Shown: one piece after another, positions 45,583-56,700 of the stretch
How positions within the stretch are numbered: the first letter of the stretch is position 1
Layout: the number at the start of each line of letters is the position of its first letter
NCBI RefSeq assembly: GCF_025466085.1
Contig: NZ_JANLOD010000078.1
Coordinates: 124,001 to 188,000 of the forward strand
Direction of reading: 5' to 3'
From: Pseudomonas sp. 14P_8.1_Bac3
GTDB lineage: Bacteria; Pseudomonadota; Gammaproteobacteria; Pseudomonadales; Pseudomonadaceae
DNA: 64,000 nucleotides
Made by a program: the position numbers and the translations under genes
The notes under the pieces: model-generated
Database searches by the model: none
Seen by the model: only the letters and a program-made list of their open reading frames with translations
Told to the model about the DNA's origin: nothing

Positions 45583-46452
45583 CTAGCGACCGAGATAAAC
45601 CTCGATCACCCGCTCGTTCTCCTGCACTTGCGCCAGCGAGCCTTCGGCCAGCACGCTGCCCTGGTGCAGTACGGTCACATGGTCGGCGATGGAGCCGACA
45701 AACCCCATGTCATGCTCCACCACCATCAGCGAATGCTTGCCCGCCAGACGCTTGAACAACTCAGCGGTGAATTCGGTTTCGGCGTCGGTCATGCCGGCCA
45801 CCGGTTCATCGAGCAGCAGCAATTGCGGGTCCTGCATCAGCAGCATGCCGATTTCCAGAAACTGCTTTTGACCGTGAGACAACAGGCCGGCCGGGCGATT
45901 GACCGACGACGTCAGGCGAATGGTCTCCAGTACTTCGCTGATGCGATCTTTCTGTTCGCCACTCAAACGCGCCCGCAGGCTGGCCCACACCGACTTGTCG
46001 GTTTTCTGCGCCAGCTCGAGGTTTTCGAACACGCTCAGGGCTTCGAACACCGTCGGTTTCTGGAACTTGCGGCCAATGCCGGCCTGGGCGATCTGCACTT
46101 CGCTCATCTGCGTCAGGTCGAGGGTTTCGCCGAACCAGGCCTTGCCGTGACTCGGCCGGGTCTTGCCGGTGATGACGTCCATCAGCGTGGTTTTGCCCGC
46201 GCCGTTGGGGCCGATGATGCAGCGCAATTCGCCGACGCCGATGTACAGATTCAGCGCGTTCAGTGCCTTGAAACCATCGAAGCTGACGCTGATGTCTTCC
46301 AGGGTCAGGATCGTGCCGTGGCGCGTGTTCAGGCCGGGGCCGACACGCTGGCCGAGGCCGATCGCGTCGCGGCTGCTGCCGGCGTCCTTGTTTGGGTGCA
46401 GTGGATAAAACGCCGGTTCGAGCATGAATTCAGCCGTGGCAGTCACTCTCAT
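45583..46452 (-). CDS. urtD: urea ABC transporter ATP-binding protein UrtD
   Basis: A 289-residue LivG-type ATPase. The ABC core starts near residue 47 (ILTLEDISVSFDGFKAL), after a longer N-terminal extension than usual. Walker A is GPNGAGKTT, the Q-loop region is GIGRKFQKPTVFEAL (typical of UrtD), the signature is LSHGQKQFLEIG, Walker B is LLLLDEP and the switch is VEHDMGF. The start overlaps the urtC stop by four bases (ATGA). Confidence 0.94.
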   Translation of the reverse strand: MRVTATAEFMLEPAFYPLHPNKDAGSSRDAIGLGQRVGPGLNTRHGTILTLEDISVSFDGFKALNALNLYIGVGELRCIIGPNGAGKTTLMDVITGKTRPSHGKAWFGETLDLTQMSEVQIAQAGIGRKFQKPTVFEALSVFENLELAQKTDKSVWASLRARLSGEQKDRISEVLETIRLTSSVNRPAGLLSHGQKQFLEIGMLLMQDPQLLLLDEPVAGMTDAETEFTAELFKRLAGKHSLMVVEHDMGFVGSIADHVTVLHQGSVLAEGSLAQVQENERVIEVYLGR

Positions 46453-47528
46453 GATTCACCCCTTTTCTTCAGCAGGCCGATCACGCCTTTGGGCAGGTAC
46501 AAGGTCACGACGATGAACAGCGCGCCGAGGAAAAACAGCCAGTATTCCGGGAACGCCACGGTGAACCAGCTCTTCATGCCGTTGACCACGCCCGCGCCCA
46601 GCAGCGGCCCGATCAGCGTGCCGCGACCGCCCAGCGCCACCCAGACTGCCGCTTCGATCGAATTGGTCGGCGACATCTCGCTCGGGTTGATGATGCCGAC
46701 CTGCGGCACGTACAACGCGCCGGCCAGACCGCACAGCACCGCGCTCAAGACCCAGACGAACAGCTTGAAACCGCGCGGGTCATAGCCGCAGAACATCAGG
46801 CGGTTTTCCGCATCGCGCAGGGCGGTCAGCACCCGGCCAAACTTGCTTTGCGCCAGGCGCCAACCGATGAACAGGCTCGCCACCAGCAACAGCACCGTGG
46901 CGAAAAACAGCACCGCGCGGGTTCCCGGTTCGGTGATGCCAAAGCCGAGAATGCTGCGGAAATTAGTGAAGCCGTTGTTACCGCCGAAGCCGGTTTCGTT
47001 GCGGAAGAACAGCAGCATGCCGGCGAAGGTCAGGGCCTGGGTCATGATCGAGAAATACACGCCCTTGATCCGCGAGCGGAAGGCGAAAAAGCCGAACACC
47101 AACGCCAGCAAGCCGGGGGCCAAAACCACCAGGCACATGGACCAGAGGAAGCTGCTGGTGCCGGTCCAGTACCACGGCAATTCGGTCCACGACAGGAAGG
47201 TCATGAACGCCGGCAATCCATCGCCCGAGGCCTGACGCATCAGGTACATGCCCATCGCATAACCGCCCAGGGCGAAGAACAAACCATGACCGAGCGACAG
47301 CAGGCCGGCGTATCCCCAGACCAGGTCCAGCGCCAGGGCGACGATGGCGTAGCAAAGAATCTTGCCGACCAGGGTCAGCGTGTACGCGGACACGTGAAAC
47401 ACGCTGACCGGCGATAACAGCGACAGCAGCGGCAACGCCAGCAACAGAAAGAGAATCACCGCACCGACGGTGATCGTGACCTTGGGGCCGGCCTTTTGCG
47501 TGGCCGTGACTAACAGAGGCTGGTTCAT
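46449..47528 (-). CDS. urtC: urea ABC transporter permease UrtC
   Basis: A 359-residue LivM-type permease with the family segment LDLVWGYAGLLSLGHGLFFALGGYA near residues 66-90 and the coupling loop FGRVLTALRDAENRLMFCG. It forms the urea channel with UrtB. Its ATG shares one base with the urtB stop (TGATG), and its own stop overlaps urtD. Confidence 0.94.
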   Translation of the reverse strand: MNQPLLVTATQKAGPKVTITVGAVILFLLLALPLLSLLSPVSVFHVSAYTLTLVGKILCYAIVALALDLVWGYAGLLSLGHGLFFALGGYAMGMYLMRQASGDGLPAFMTFLSWTELPWYWTGTSSFLWSMCLVVLAPGLLALVFGFFAFRSRIKGVYFSIMTQALTFAGMLLFFRNETGFGGNNGFTNFRSILGFGITEPGTRAVLFFATVLLLVASLFIGWRLAQSKFGRVLTALRDAENRLMFCGYDPRGFKLFVWVLSAVLCGLAGALYVPQVGIINPSEMSPTNSIEAAVWVALGGRGTLIGPLLGAGVVNGMKSWFTVAFPEYWLFFLGALFIVVTLYLPKGVIGLLKKRGES

Positions 47529-49030
47529 CAGTCGATCACCCGTCCTTTCAGTGCGAAGAGGCCTTGCGGACGTTTCTGTATGAACAGAATGATCAGCGCG
47601 AGGATCAGGATCTTGCCGAGCACCGCACCGATCTGCGGTTCAAGAATCTTGTTGGCGATGCCCAGGCCGAAGGCGGCCAGGACGCTACCGGCCAACTGCC
47701 CGACACCACCGAGCACCACCACCAGGAACGAGTCGATGATGTAGCTCTGGCCGAGGTCGGGGCCGACGTTGCCGATCTGGCTCAGCGCCACGCCACCGAG
47801 CCCGGCAATGCCCGAGCCGAGGCCGAAGGCGAGCATGTCGACCCGCCCGGTGGGCACGCCGCAGCAGGCGGCCATGTTGCGGTTCTGGGTGACGGCGCGC
47901 ACGTTCAGGCCGAGGCGGGTCTTGTTCAGCAGCAACCAGGTGAGCACGACCACAAACAGCGCGAAGGCGATGATGACGATGCGGTTGTACGGCAGCACCA
48001 GGTTCGGCAGCACTTGAATCCCGCCAGACAGCCAGGCCGGGTTGGCGACTTCGACGTTCTGTGCACCGAACACCAAGCGGACCAGTTGAATCAGCATCAG
48101 GCTGATGCCCCAGGTGGCGAGCAGGGTTTCCAGCGGGCGGCCGTAGAGGTGACGAATCACCGTACGTTCCAGCGCCATGCCGATGGCGGCGGTGACGAAA
48201 AACGCCACCGGCAGTGCGATCAGTGGATAGAACTCGATGGCCTGCGGAGCGAAGCGTTGGAACATCAACTGCACGACATACGTCGAGTAGGCGCCGAGCA
48301 TCAGCATCTCGCCGTGGGCCATGTTGATCACTCCAAGCAAGCCGAAGGTGATTGCCAGGCCGAGCGCCGCGAGCAACAGGATCGAGCCGAGCGACATGCC
48401 GCTGAACGCCTGGCCGAGCATCTCGCCGATCAGCAGTTTGCGTTTGACCTGGGCGAGGCTGGTTTCGGCGGCGGTGCTGACGCCGGCGTCCGTTTCGACA
48501 CCCGGTTGCAGCAGGCTTTCGAGGCGGGTGCGGGCCAGTGGGTCGCCGGTTTCACCGAGCAGGCGCACCGCCGCGAGGCGAACGGCGGGGTCGCTGTCCA
48601 CCAGTTGCAGGTTGGCCAGCGCCAGGCTCAGCGCGGCGCGTACGCTTTCGTCCTGTTCGCCGGCCAGTTGCTGGTCGAGGAATTTCAGCTGCGCCGGTTT
48701 GGCGCTTTTTTGCAGTTGTTGCGCGGCGGCCAGACGGATTTTCGCGTCGGTGGCGAGCAGTTGATGGCTGGCCAGGGCGGTGTCGATCAGACCCCGCAGG
48801 CGATTGTTCAGGCGCAGGGTTTTCGCTTGGCCGTCGACGCTCAACTCGCCTTGTTGCAGGGCGTTGATCAATTCGACACGGGCCGGATCGGGCTGCGCGG
48901 CCCAGGCTTCCAGAAGTTTGGCTTGCTGCACGGGATTGGCGGCGACGAAGTCTTCGGCATCACCGGCATGGGCGGCCATCGGCAACAGCAGCGCGAGGGC
49001 CAGAAGCAATCGGTAGAGGGCGGTGGGCAT
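47528..49030 (-). CDS. urtB: urea ABC transporter permease UrtB
   Basis: A 500-residue protein. It has a cleavable signal-like N-terminus (ALYRLLLALALLLPMAAHA), then about 170 helical, HEAT-like residues (25-195) predicted to be periplasmic, then a LivH-type permease domain with LLGVINMAHGEMLMLGAYS and the coupling segment RAVTQNRNMAACCGVPTGR. The N-terminal extension is typical of UrtB. The chosen start, MPTALYR at 49030, follows the REPIN; earlier in-frame codons run through the repeat and were rejected. Confidence 0.93.
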   Translation of the reverse strand: MPTALYRLLLALALLLPMAAHAGDAEDFVAANPVQQAKLLEAWAAQPDPARVELINALQQGELSVDGQAKTLRLNNRLRGLIDTALASHQLLATDAKIRLAAAQQLQKSAKPAQLKFLDQQLAGEQDESVRAALSLALANLQLVDSDPAVRLAAVRLLGETGDPLARTRLESLLQPGVETDAGVSTAAETSLAQVKRKLLIGEMLGQAFSGMSLGSILLLAALGLAITFGLLGVINMAHGEMLMLGAYSTYVVQLMFQRFAPQAIEFYPLIALPVAFFVTAAIGMALERTVIRHLYGRPLETLLATWGISLMLIQLVRLVFGAQNVEVANPAWLSGGIQVLPNLVLPYNRIVIIAFALFVVVLTWLLLNKTRLGLNVRAVTQNRNMAACCGVPTGRVDMLAFGLGSGIAGLGGVALSQIGNVGPDLGQSYIIDSFLVVVLGGVGQLAGSVLAAFGLGIANKILEPQIGAVLGKILILALIILFIQKRPQGLFALKGRVID

Positions 49031-49055
49031 ATGTTCGGCCTTGCGCGGACTAAAT

Positions 49056-49143
49056 GTGGGAGCGGGCTTGCTCGCGAAGAGGCCAGCACATTCGATAGCT
49101 CTGCTGGCTGACACGCTGCATTCGCGAGCAAGCCCGCTCCCAC
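49056..49143. repeat. REPIN between urtA and urtB
   Basis: Exact inverse arms lie at 49056-49078 and 49121-49143 around a 42-nt loop. A hairpin here would follow the urtA coding region on the mRNA and may protect it from 3' decay, favouring binding protein over permease. Confidence 0.93.
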
Positions 49144-49188
49144 AGGGATTTGTGTCGGGCCCGAGTGCCAGGCCCGACATCCAGTGGC

Positions 49189-50454
49189 TTAGTTGCTCTT
49201 CACCGCATACTCCGGCTTCTTGTCGTTGCCCGGGATGAACGGGCTCCACGGCTGGGCGCGGATCGGGCCTTCGGTCTGCCAGACCACGTTGAACTGACCG
49301 TCCGCCTGGATCTCGCCGATCATCACCGGCTTGTGCAGGTGGTGGTTGGTCTTGTCCATGGTCAGGGTGTAGCCGGACGGCGCGGCGAAGGTCTGGCCGG
49401 CGAGGGCTTCGCGGACTTTGTCGACGTCGGTGGACTTGGCTTTTTCCGCCGCTTGCGCCCACATGTGGATGCCGACGTAGGTGGCTTCCATCGGGTCGTT
49501 GGTCACCGCTTTGTCGGCGCCCGGCAGGTTGTGTTTCTTCGCGTAGGCTTTCCAGTCGGCGACGAACTTCTTGTTCGCCGGGTTCTCCACCGACTCAAAG
49601 TAGTTCCACGCCGCGAGGTTGCCCACCAGCGGTTTGGTGTCGATGCCGCGCAGTTCTTCTTCACCGACCGAGAACGCCACGACCGGCACGTCGGTGGCTT
49701 TCAGGCCCTGGTTGGCCAGTTCTTTGTAGAACGGCACGTTGGAGTCACCGTTGACGGTGGAGATGACCGCGGTCTTGCCGCCCGCCGAGAACTTCTTGAT
49801 GTTGGCGACAATGGTTTGATAGTCGCTGTGGCCGAACGGGGTGTAGACCTCTTCGATGTCCTTGTCCGCCACGCCTTTGGAATGCAGGAACGAACGCAGG
49901 ATCTTGTTGGTGGTGCGCGGGTAGACGTAGTCGGTGCCGAGCAGGAAGTAGCGCTTGGCGCTGCCGCCTTCTTCGCTCATCAAATATTCCACCGCCGGGA
50001 TCGCCTGCTGGTTCGGCGCGGCACCGGTGTAGAACACGTTCGGCGACATCTCTTCGCCTTCGTATTGCACCGGGTAGAACAGCAAACCGTTGAGCTCTTC
50101 GAACACCGGCAGTACCGATTTACGCGACACCGAGGTCCAGCAACCGAACACCACTGCGACCTTGTCCTGGGTCAGCAGCTGACGACCCTTTTCCGCGAAC
50201 AGCGGCCAGTTCGACGCCGGGTCGACCACCACCGGTTCGAGCATCTTGCCGTTCACGCCGCCCTTGGCGTTGATCTCGTCGATGGTCATCAACGCCATGT
50301 CTTTGAGCGAGGTCTCGGAGATCGCCATGGTGCCGGACAACGAATGCAGAATACCGACCTTGATGGTCTCGGCGGCCTGGACCGTCCAGGTCATGCCCAT
50401 CGCGGCAATGGATGCCGTGAGTGTGAAAGCCTTGATCAAGCTGCGACGTTTCAT
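49189..50454 (-). CDS. urtA: urea ABC transporter substrate-binding protein UrtA
   Basis: A 421-residue periplasmic urea-binding protein. The N-terminus MKRRSLIKAFTLTASIAAMG contains a twin-arginine-like RRSLIKAF pattern. The mature part starts near AAETIKVGILHSLSGTMAISE, the hallmark of UrtA and amide-binding proteins, and NVFYTGAAPNQQAIPAV and RYFLLGTDYVYPRT follow. Length is normal. ATG 50454 lies about 54 nt downstream of the sigma-54 transcription start predicted at about 50508; longer in-frame starts are upstream of it. Confidence 0.96.
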   Translation of the reverse strand: MKRRSLIKAFTLTASIAAMGMTWTVQAAETIKVGILHSLSGTMAISETSLKDMALMTIDEINAKGGVNGKMLEPVVVDPASNWPLFAEKGRQLLTQDKVAVVFGCWTSVSRKSVLPVFEELNGLLFYPVQYEGEEMSPNVFYTGAAPNQQAIPAVEYLMSEEGGSAKRYFLLGTDYVYPRTTNKILRSFLHSKGVADKDIEEVYTPFGHSDYQTIVANIKKFSAGGKTAVISTVNGDSNVPFYKELANQGLKATDVPVVAFSVGEEELRGIDTKPLVGNLAAWNYFESVENPANKKFVADWKAYAKKHNLPGADKAVTNDPMEATYVGIHMWAQAAEKAKSTDVDKVREALAGQTFAAPSGYTLTMDKTNHHLHKPVMIGEIQADGQFNVVWQTEGPIRAQPWSPFIPGNDKKPEYAVKSN

Positions 50455-50518
50455 TGTGCGATCTCCGTGAACGTTAGATTTTTTCTTGGTGGGCCGATAC
50501 GAACGCTGAAGCAGCTTT

Positions 50519-50534
50519 AGCAAGGGTTGTGCCC
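50519..50534 (-). promoter_or_regulatory. sigma-54 promoter of urtABCDE
   Basis: On the minus strand the sequence reads GGGCACAACCCTTGCT, one mismatch from TGGCAC-N5-TTGCT, with invariant GG and GC correctly spaced. Confidence 0.78.
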
Positions 50535-50588
50535 AAGTCTTCGCGGGCAGTATTTCAAGGGCCGAAGGCCGCGTAGATCGGGGGCTAC

Positions 50589-50644
50589 GCACCACGTTGG
50601 CGCCGAAACGGGGGGTGGGTGCGCGCGTTGCGCCGATGTGGTGC
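50589..50644. promoter_or_regulatory. paired NtrC-like sites upstream of urtA
   Basis: GCACCACGTTGGCGC (50589-50603) and GCGCCGATGTGGTGC (50630-50644) each match GCAC-N7-GTGC with one mismatch; the starts are 41 bp apart, close to four helical turns. They lie 55-125 bp upstream of the sigma-54 element. The same 322-bp gap (50455-50776) must contain the promoter of the divergent giant gene, which was not identified. Confidence 0.68.
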
Positions 50645-50776
50645 CGACGCGGAATATTTGCCGGTGAATACATATGTACCGCGGGCGCCGGCGACGAATG
50701 TCGATCATGCGCAGTGCGACGCCCTCAAGGATCAAGGGGCGTCATCAGGATTTTCTACATTCACGGAAGAGACGTT

Positions 50777-53700
50777 ATGGATAAATTTAAGAGCCCGCCT
50801 GAGCTGCCGGAACTCAGCCCGCCATTTATCAGCGCGGACGACGCGGCGCGGTTTGCCCATGAGGCGATTGGCAATAAACGGGACAAGGAATATGGCGGGC
50901 TGATTCTGCAGGGCGAAGGCGGACGATTTTTTGCGACGCAGCCTATCGCTGGCGACGAGATGCGTTTCGACGTCAAGGCGTTGCTGGCGACCGATGCAAA
51001 AGGGCTGCTCATGCATCCTGCCGGGTTCAAGTGCCAGGGGATTTATCACTCGCACCCGGACGGGCGTGAGTATGTAAAAAAAATGAGCCCGAATTTCACT
51101 GACCGGCAAGCCGAGTTGGTGGTGAGTTTTTTCTCCGACCCCGACAAACTGTTCATGATCCGGCACCAGTATTTTTGTCCGGCCTTTTACCTTTCCGGGA
51201 GCCCGGGTTGCCTGCTCAAATACCAGCCCAGTGGCTCGCTTGCTGAGACTCAGTTGCTGCAGAGACTCGAAGAGGGCCGCGCGCCCGATTCACTTGTCTA
51301 CACCGAAGAAGTTGTCGACGAACTGGCCAAAGTGGGCGTGTTGAGCCTGATCGTCCCTAATGAATTATGGGGCAACCGCCGCGGACAGTTCGACGGCGAC
51401 TGGGCCATCAATCATCCGGTGAACACGTTGACGGTCGCGACCGAGCAGCCGTTCTACACGCCGATATTCGATCAGGCGACCAAGGCGATCGACGAGGTGA
51501 TGAACGCCAACAGCGCCAACGCCGGTTTTGAGTTCATGGGCTTCATCCTCAAGGCGCTGGGCAAGGAAGAATACGTCGCCACCTTGCCGTGGCGAGACGG
51601 CACGTCGATGGGTTTTGGGCTCGACGAATTCCCTGCCCGAGAGACCGGCGGCCCGCGGTTGCCTTCCGGTTTACGGATTGACGGCGTTTACTCCGTGTCG
51701 CAGGCGAAACCGGCCCAGGTGCCGGCCAGGCAAGCCTGGTTGTACAAGAATTTCTTCTCCCCGGTCGAGCTGGCGGAGGTGATCGCCCAGTCGCGCAAGA
51801 ACATCTATCTGCAGGACCCACAGCGCGGGTTGACCGTCTACCGCCGCACGGCAAGCAAGGCTTTGCTGAGTTACACCTGCTCCGGGTCCGCTGCCGAAAC
51901 CGCGTTGATGGCGGCGGGGGGCGACACGACCCAGAAAGCCTTGAAAGCCGGCACCCTGCTGCCCTTTGAGTTCGTGCAGCAGGTCGCGGCAGCAGGCCGC
52001 CTGACCGTTCTGCAAACCGGTAATGTATGGGACAAGGTCGGGATCGTCGGGCCGGCCTGGCGACCCTTCGAACGCATCCATCAATCCTTCAGCCCGGCAT
52101 TTCTGACGGCCGATGATGCGGTTCGTCATGTGCATTACCAGATGGCCGCCAATCGCGACATTGACCAACTGGGCTATGTGCTTGAACGCCACGACGGCAA
52201 GTTCTTCGCCACGGCTCCGGTCGCTGGCGACCAGTGGCGAAAAGACGGGAACCTGCCTTTCGCGGGCGGGGTTTCCGACAAGAAGGTCGAGCTTCCGGGC
52301 TACCGCTATGTCGCGATCTATGTCGCCAGGGCGGACGCCCAGGCGAAGCTGCGAGCCGAGCAGCCTGGCTGGTCGCGTGACCGTGTCACGCTGCACACCG
52401 CGGTGCCCAGCCTTCAGCACTTGGAGGTGGTCACTTCAGGGCGGGAGTCCATCACGGCGCTGTACAACTCCGGCCCCGATGAGTCGCTCGTGCGGTACGT
52501 GAGGTCGGGCTCCCAGCAAGAACGTAACTTCAGCGCCTTGCTTGCCAGCGCCCTGAAAACCGGCGAGATAAACCCGCAGTTCGACGGGTTCGATGGGCAG
52601 GCGGAAACGCTGGTGACGAAGCTCGTCAGCCTCGGCGAGTTCAAGGTCCTTATTTCCAGCCCGGTCTGGAAGGGCTCGCGCGGTAAGGTGCCGGGCAATT
52701 GGGTTGCCTATCAACCGTTTGTCCCGGCCGCCCCGGTGAACCCTGCGCTTAGCTGGGTATTCAAGGGGGCAGAGGCGGGGGCGGACTGGGCACATGACCT
52801 GATGCGGGCGAAGCCGGAGGTCAGGCAGATCGCTTTCATTCTCAAGAGTGCAAAGGCAGACGAATACGTGGTCACCGATCCCGTTGCTGTCGATTCTGGG
52901 GTCTCGTTGTTTTCGGCGATGCAGGCTTTCGCGGCGAATGACCGCGGCCACCCCGCACTGCCTGATGGCTACGAGATCCAGGGGGTGTGTTACCTGTCCT
53001 TGCCGGAGCGCGAATCTTCGCTCAAGGACAAATGGCTTCAGGAATGTTTTGTCTCACCAACGGATCTTGCTCTGGCGATCGGCACTTATCGAGCGAAAAG
53101 AACCAGCGGTTTTGAGCTGTACCTGAGCACCCGGGATGACGCGCAGTTGAAGTACGTGTTCTCCCGCTCGCCCCAGGAGAATCAACTGTATACCGTCGAT
53201 CCCCTTGGCCAGGTCACGGACAACGGTGATCAGGGCGAGCTGGCCACGGGCAAGCTGGCCCCGGCCGCGTTTGTCCGGCGCGTGGCGGCGGCCGGTGCGT
53301 TGTCGGTCGTTCGCACGGGCAAGCTGTGGGATGTCGAGGGAGACGTGGGCCAGTCATGGGTGCCGTTCGCCCGTTACCCGAAACCGGTTTTGAGCCCGGC
53401 GTTTCTGACCGCGGACGATGCCGCCCGTTATGCCCATGAGCGCATCGGCCATCAGCGTGACACAGAATTCAGCGGCTACATTCTGCAGCGTGAGGATCAG
53501 CGCTTCGTCGTCACCGAACCTCTCGACAACTACGCGTTCGGGCGCTTTGCCCTGGGTCACATCTACCCTGAGGACGTCAGCGGCAGTCCGCTGTTGCCGC
53601 AGCAGCATGTGCTGCACGCGGTGTATGCCTCGCGTAAGGCGTTCTCGCTGTACGACCCGGCGCGAATGAAGCGCCACGGGTGGGACCGCGAACAGGCGAG

Positions 53701-56700
53701 CATCGATGCGCAGCTGTTTTCCGATCGGGATCTGCACACCGTTCTGCAGAATCGCCAGCGCGTGCCGTTGGTCTACCTGTCCAGCGCCGAAGACGCCTTG
53801 ATCGCCTACGACACCAGCGGTTCGGCGGCCGAGCTCGAGCTGCTCAAGCAGGTGACCCCAGGGCCAGCGGGCAGCCAGATGGCACAGGATCTGGCCAGCG
53901 GCGCCGTGAAGCCCGAGGACGTGGTCAAGCAGTTGGCCCACGCCGGCAGTTTGCGGGTGGTGATCGCCAGCGAGCTATGGGGCGCGCGGGGAATGGTGCC
54001 GCGGCACTGGAGCGCCTATCCTGCCTCTCGCGGTTTTGAAACCCCGGAGCAAGTGGCCTTTGGTGCGGTGTTTGCCGACGCGGATGCGGCGGCTCGCGAC
54101 GCCCATGAACGCGTCCGCCGTTGCGGTCCGGACCAGACCTGTTTCGGTTTTGTCCTCAAGCACCTGAGCAACGAGGAATACGTCGTCAGCGAAACGGTAG
54201 CCGCCAGCGATGAGCAGCCGCTGTTTTCGCTGGCCAGCCTGTTCCAGACCCATCACTCCGGCGAGTTCGTGTACCCGGCCTCATTCAAGCTGTTCGGCTT
54301 GTTTTACGCCCGGCAATGGATGCCGAAAAAACTCGGCGCGACCGAGCAATGGCTGGGCCGGCACTTCATTTCTTCCAAGGATTTGTACGAAGGCTTTTTC
54401 GTTGCCCGCCGTTTGCGCCCGGAAGGCAGTGCTATGGGCCTGCCGGTTTACCTGTCGACCCTGGAGCGCGCGCTGCTGAAATATCAGTCGCCCAACACAA
54501 CGACGTTGTTCGACGCGCGGATTCAGCCCTCGGGCGTGGCCGAGGATGTGCACACGCGGCTGAACAGCGGTCAGTTGCTGGCCAGGGACTTCGTCACCCA
54601 AGCCATCACGCATAGCTGGTTGAACGTGGTGGTGGGCAATGAATGCTGGGGTGAGCAGAGTCTGGCCCGGCTGACGGCTGAGTGGAAACCCTATTCGGCC
54701 TTTGCCCGTCGCGCCCTGAGCCCGGCGTTCACCTGCCAGGTCGATGCCGTGCGGCATGTCGAGCGGTTGCTGGGCGCGGATCGTGAACAGATCTACGGCG
54801 GGCTGGTGCTCAAGCGCGGTGACGGTTTGTTTGTCGCCACCGAGCCGCTGCGGGTGGCAACCGAAGACTTCGATCCGAAGCAGATTCTGCCGGACGAGGA
54901 GGTCGCATCGGACCTGCTGGCCCCCGGCTGCACAATCGTCGCCCGTTACCGCTCAAGGGTGGCGAGCGAGATGCCGTTCCTGTTGCCGGGCCTGGAACGG
55001 GAGGTCTATCGCGATTGCTTTTCCAGCGAAGTGTTGTCCACAGCGTTGGCGTCGGATCATCTCTGGACCCACGAATACCTGCTCGGCGCCGAGGGCTCGA
55101 TTCTTGGCTTCAGCCTGCATGACGATGACCACGATCTGTTGAGTGCGGCGCAGAAGCGCCAGTTGACGGCGGATCTCGGGTTGCTGGAAACCGAACTCGC
55201 GCCGTCCACCGACAGCCCTCATGATCCGTGGAGCAACGTGATCGAGCGACGAATCCGCAGTGGCGCGGGCACGCCCACTCAACTGGTCAATCGATTGCTC
55301 AAGGTCGGCGCGCTGCAGGTGGTGCAGAGCAGCAATCTCTGGGGGCCTGCGCGCAAGCTGAGCGGTGGCTGGATGCCGCAGAAACAGGGTTTCCTGGCCG
55401 CGGAATCGGTGCGTTTCGCCGAGGCGGATCGGGCGCTGAGCCCGGCGTTCTGTCACATGGACGATGCGGTTCGGTATGCCCATGAGCAGGCGGGCAAACG
55501 TGAGCAATGGGCCTTTGGTTTTGTCCTGACGTCGTCGCGTCTGGCTCACTCGATCACCAGCCTGCCGGTGATTGCCGACGACCTGAAGTTTCCTTACGAG
55601 CGGGTGTTCCTGAGAGGCCAGCTGCCGACCGGGTATTCGGTGCGGGGCATTTATCTGTGTGCGCCGGCCCGTCAGCCGGATGAGCTGCCCCGGTCCGAGG
55701 TGTTCCGCAGTTTCGTTCCGCCGTCGGTGCTGGCGGCGGCCCTGTCGGCGGTGGAGGTGATGGCTTCGGGGGCGGCGGCACGGTTCCAGTCGCTGTATGT
55801 GTCGTGTGCCGATGGTGCATTGCTCAAGTACGACGCCGCTGCCTGGGACAGCGATCTGCAAACCCACGCGAAATTGACGGCCTATGTGAAGACGCTGCAA
55901 GGCGATGGCAATCCTGCCGATTACATCCACAAGGTCGCGCGTAGCGGTGAGATGACGGTGCTGGTGCGCAGCGCGACATGGGCCACAGCGGGGCGCGTGG
56001 GGCCGACGTGGGCGCCCGGTAAGGTTGCGACGAGCATTGCGTCCGACGATGAGCACCTGGCGCTGGGTCCGCTGTGTGCCCATCCGGATGATGCGGCGCG
56101 GTTGATGTGGCGGCGTGTGCGCTACATTCGTGGCAACGCCTGGCTGGGGGCGATTCTGCGCGATGGTGTGGCGAATTTTGTCGCCACCGAGCCGCTGGAT
56201 GACACCGGCCCTGCGCTGCCGCGCGGATTGCGCGACTACACCCCGGCCTATCGTCGGCTCTTTGCCGATGTGAAGAGCCCGGCCGTCGGTAAGTACCCGG
56301 TCGGTTTCAAGGTGATGGGCGTGCAGCAACTCTACAAAACGGATGACGAGGCGCAGCACTTCAGCAGTTCGTTTGAGGAAGCGCTTTACCGCAATTTCGT
56401 CGCCCATGAGGAGATCCGTGAACTCGTCACGATGCTTCGGGTTGCTGGCGTCGCTGACGGCCATTACTACCTGACCCCGCGCAACGGCGCCTTGCTTTCG
56501 TACGCGCCCGATTATCGTGACGCCGAAAGTCAGGCGCTGCTCAATGAATGGAACGTTGTGGAAAATGGCGTCACCCGTTCCAGGCTCGCTGAAGTGCTCA
56601 CCACACTGGCCGCCACGGGCAAATTGCGGATCCTGGAGCCCGACCGCTTCTGGAACCCGCGCGGACACGTCACGGCGAAGCTGTTGCTTGAGATGAGTCG

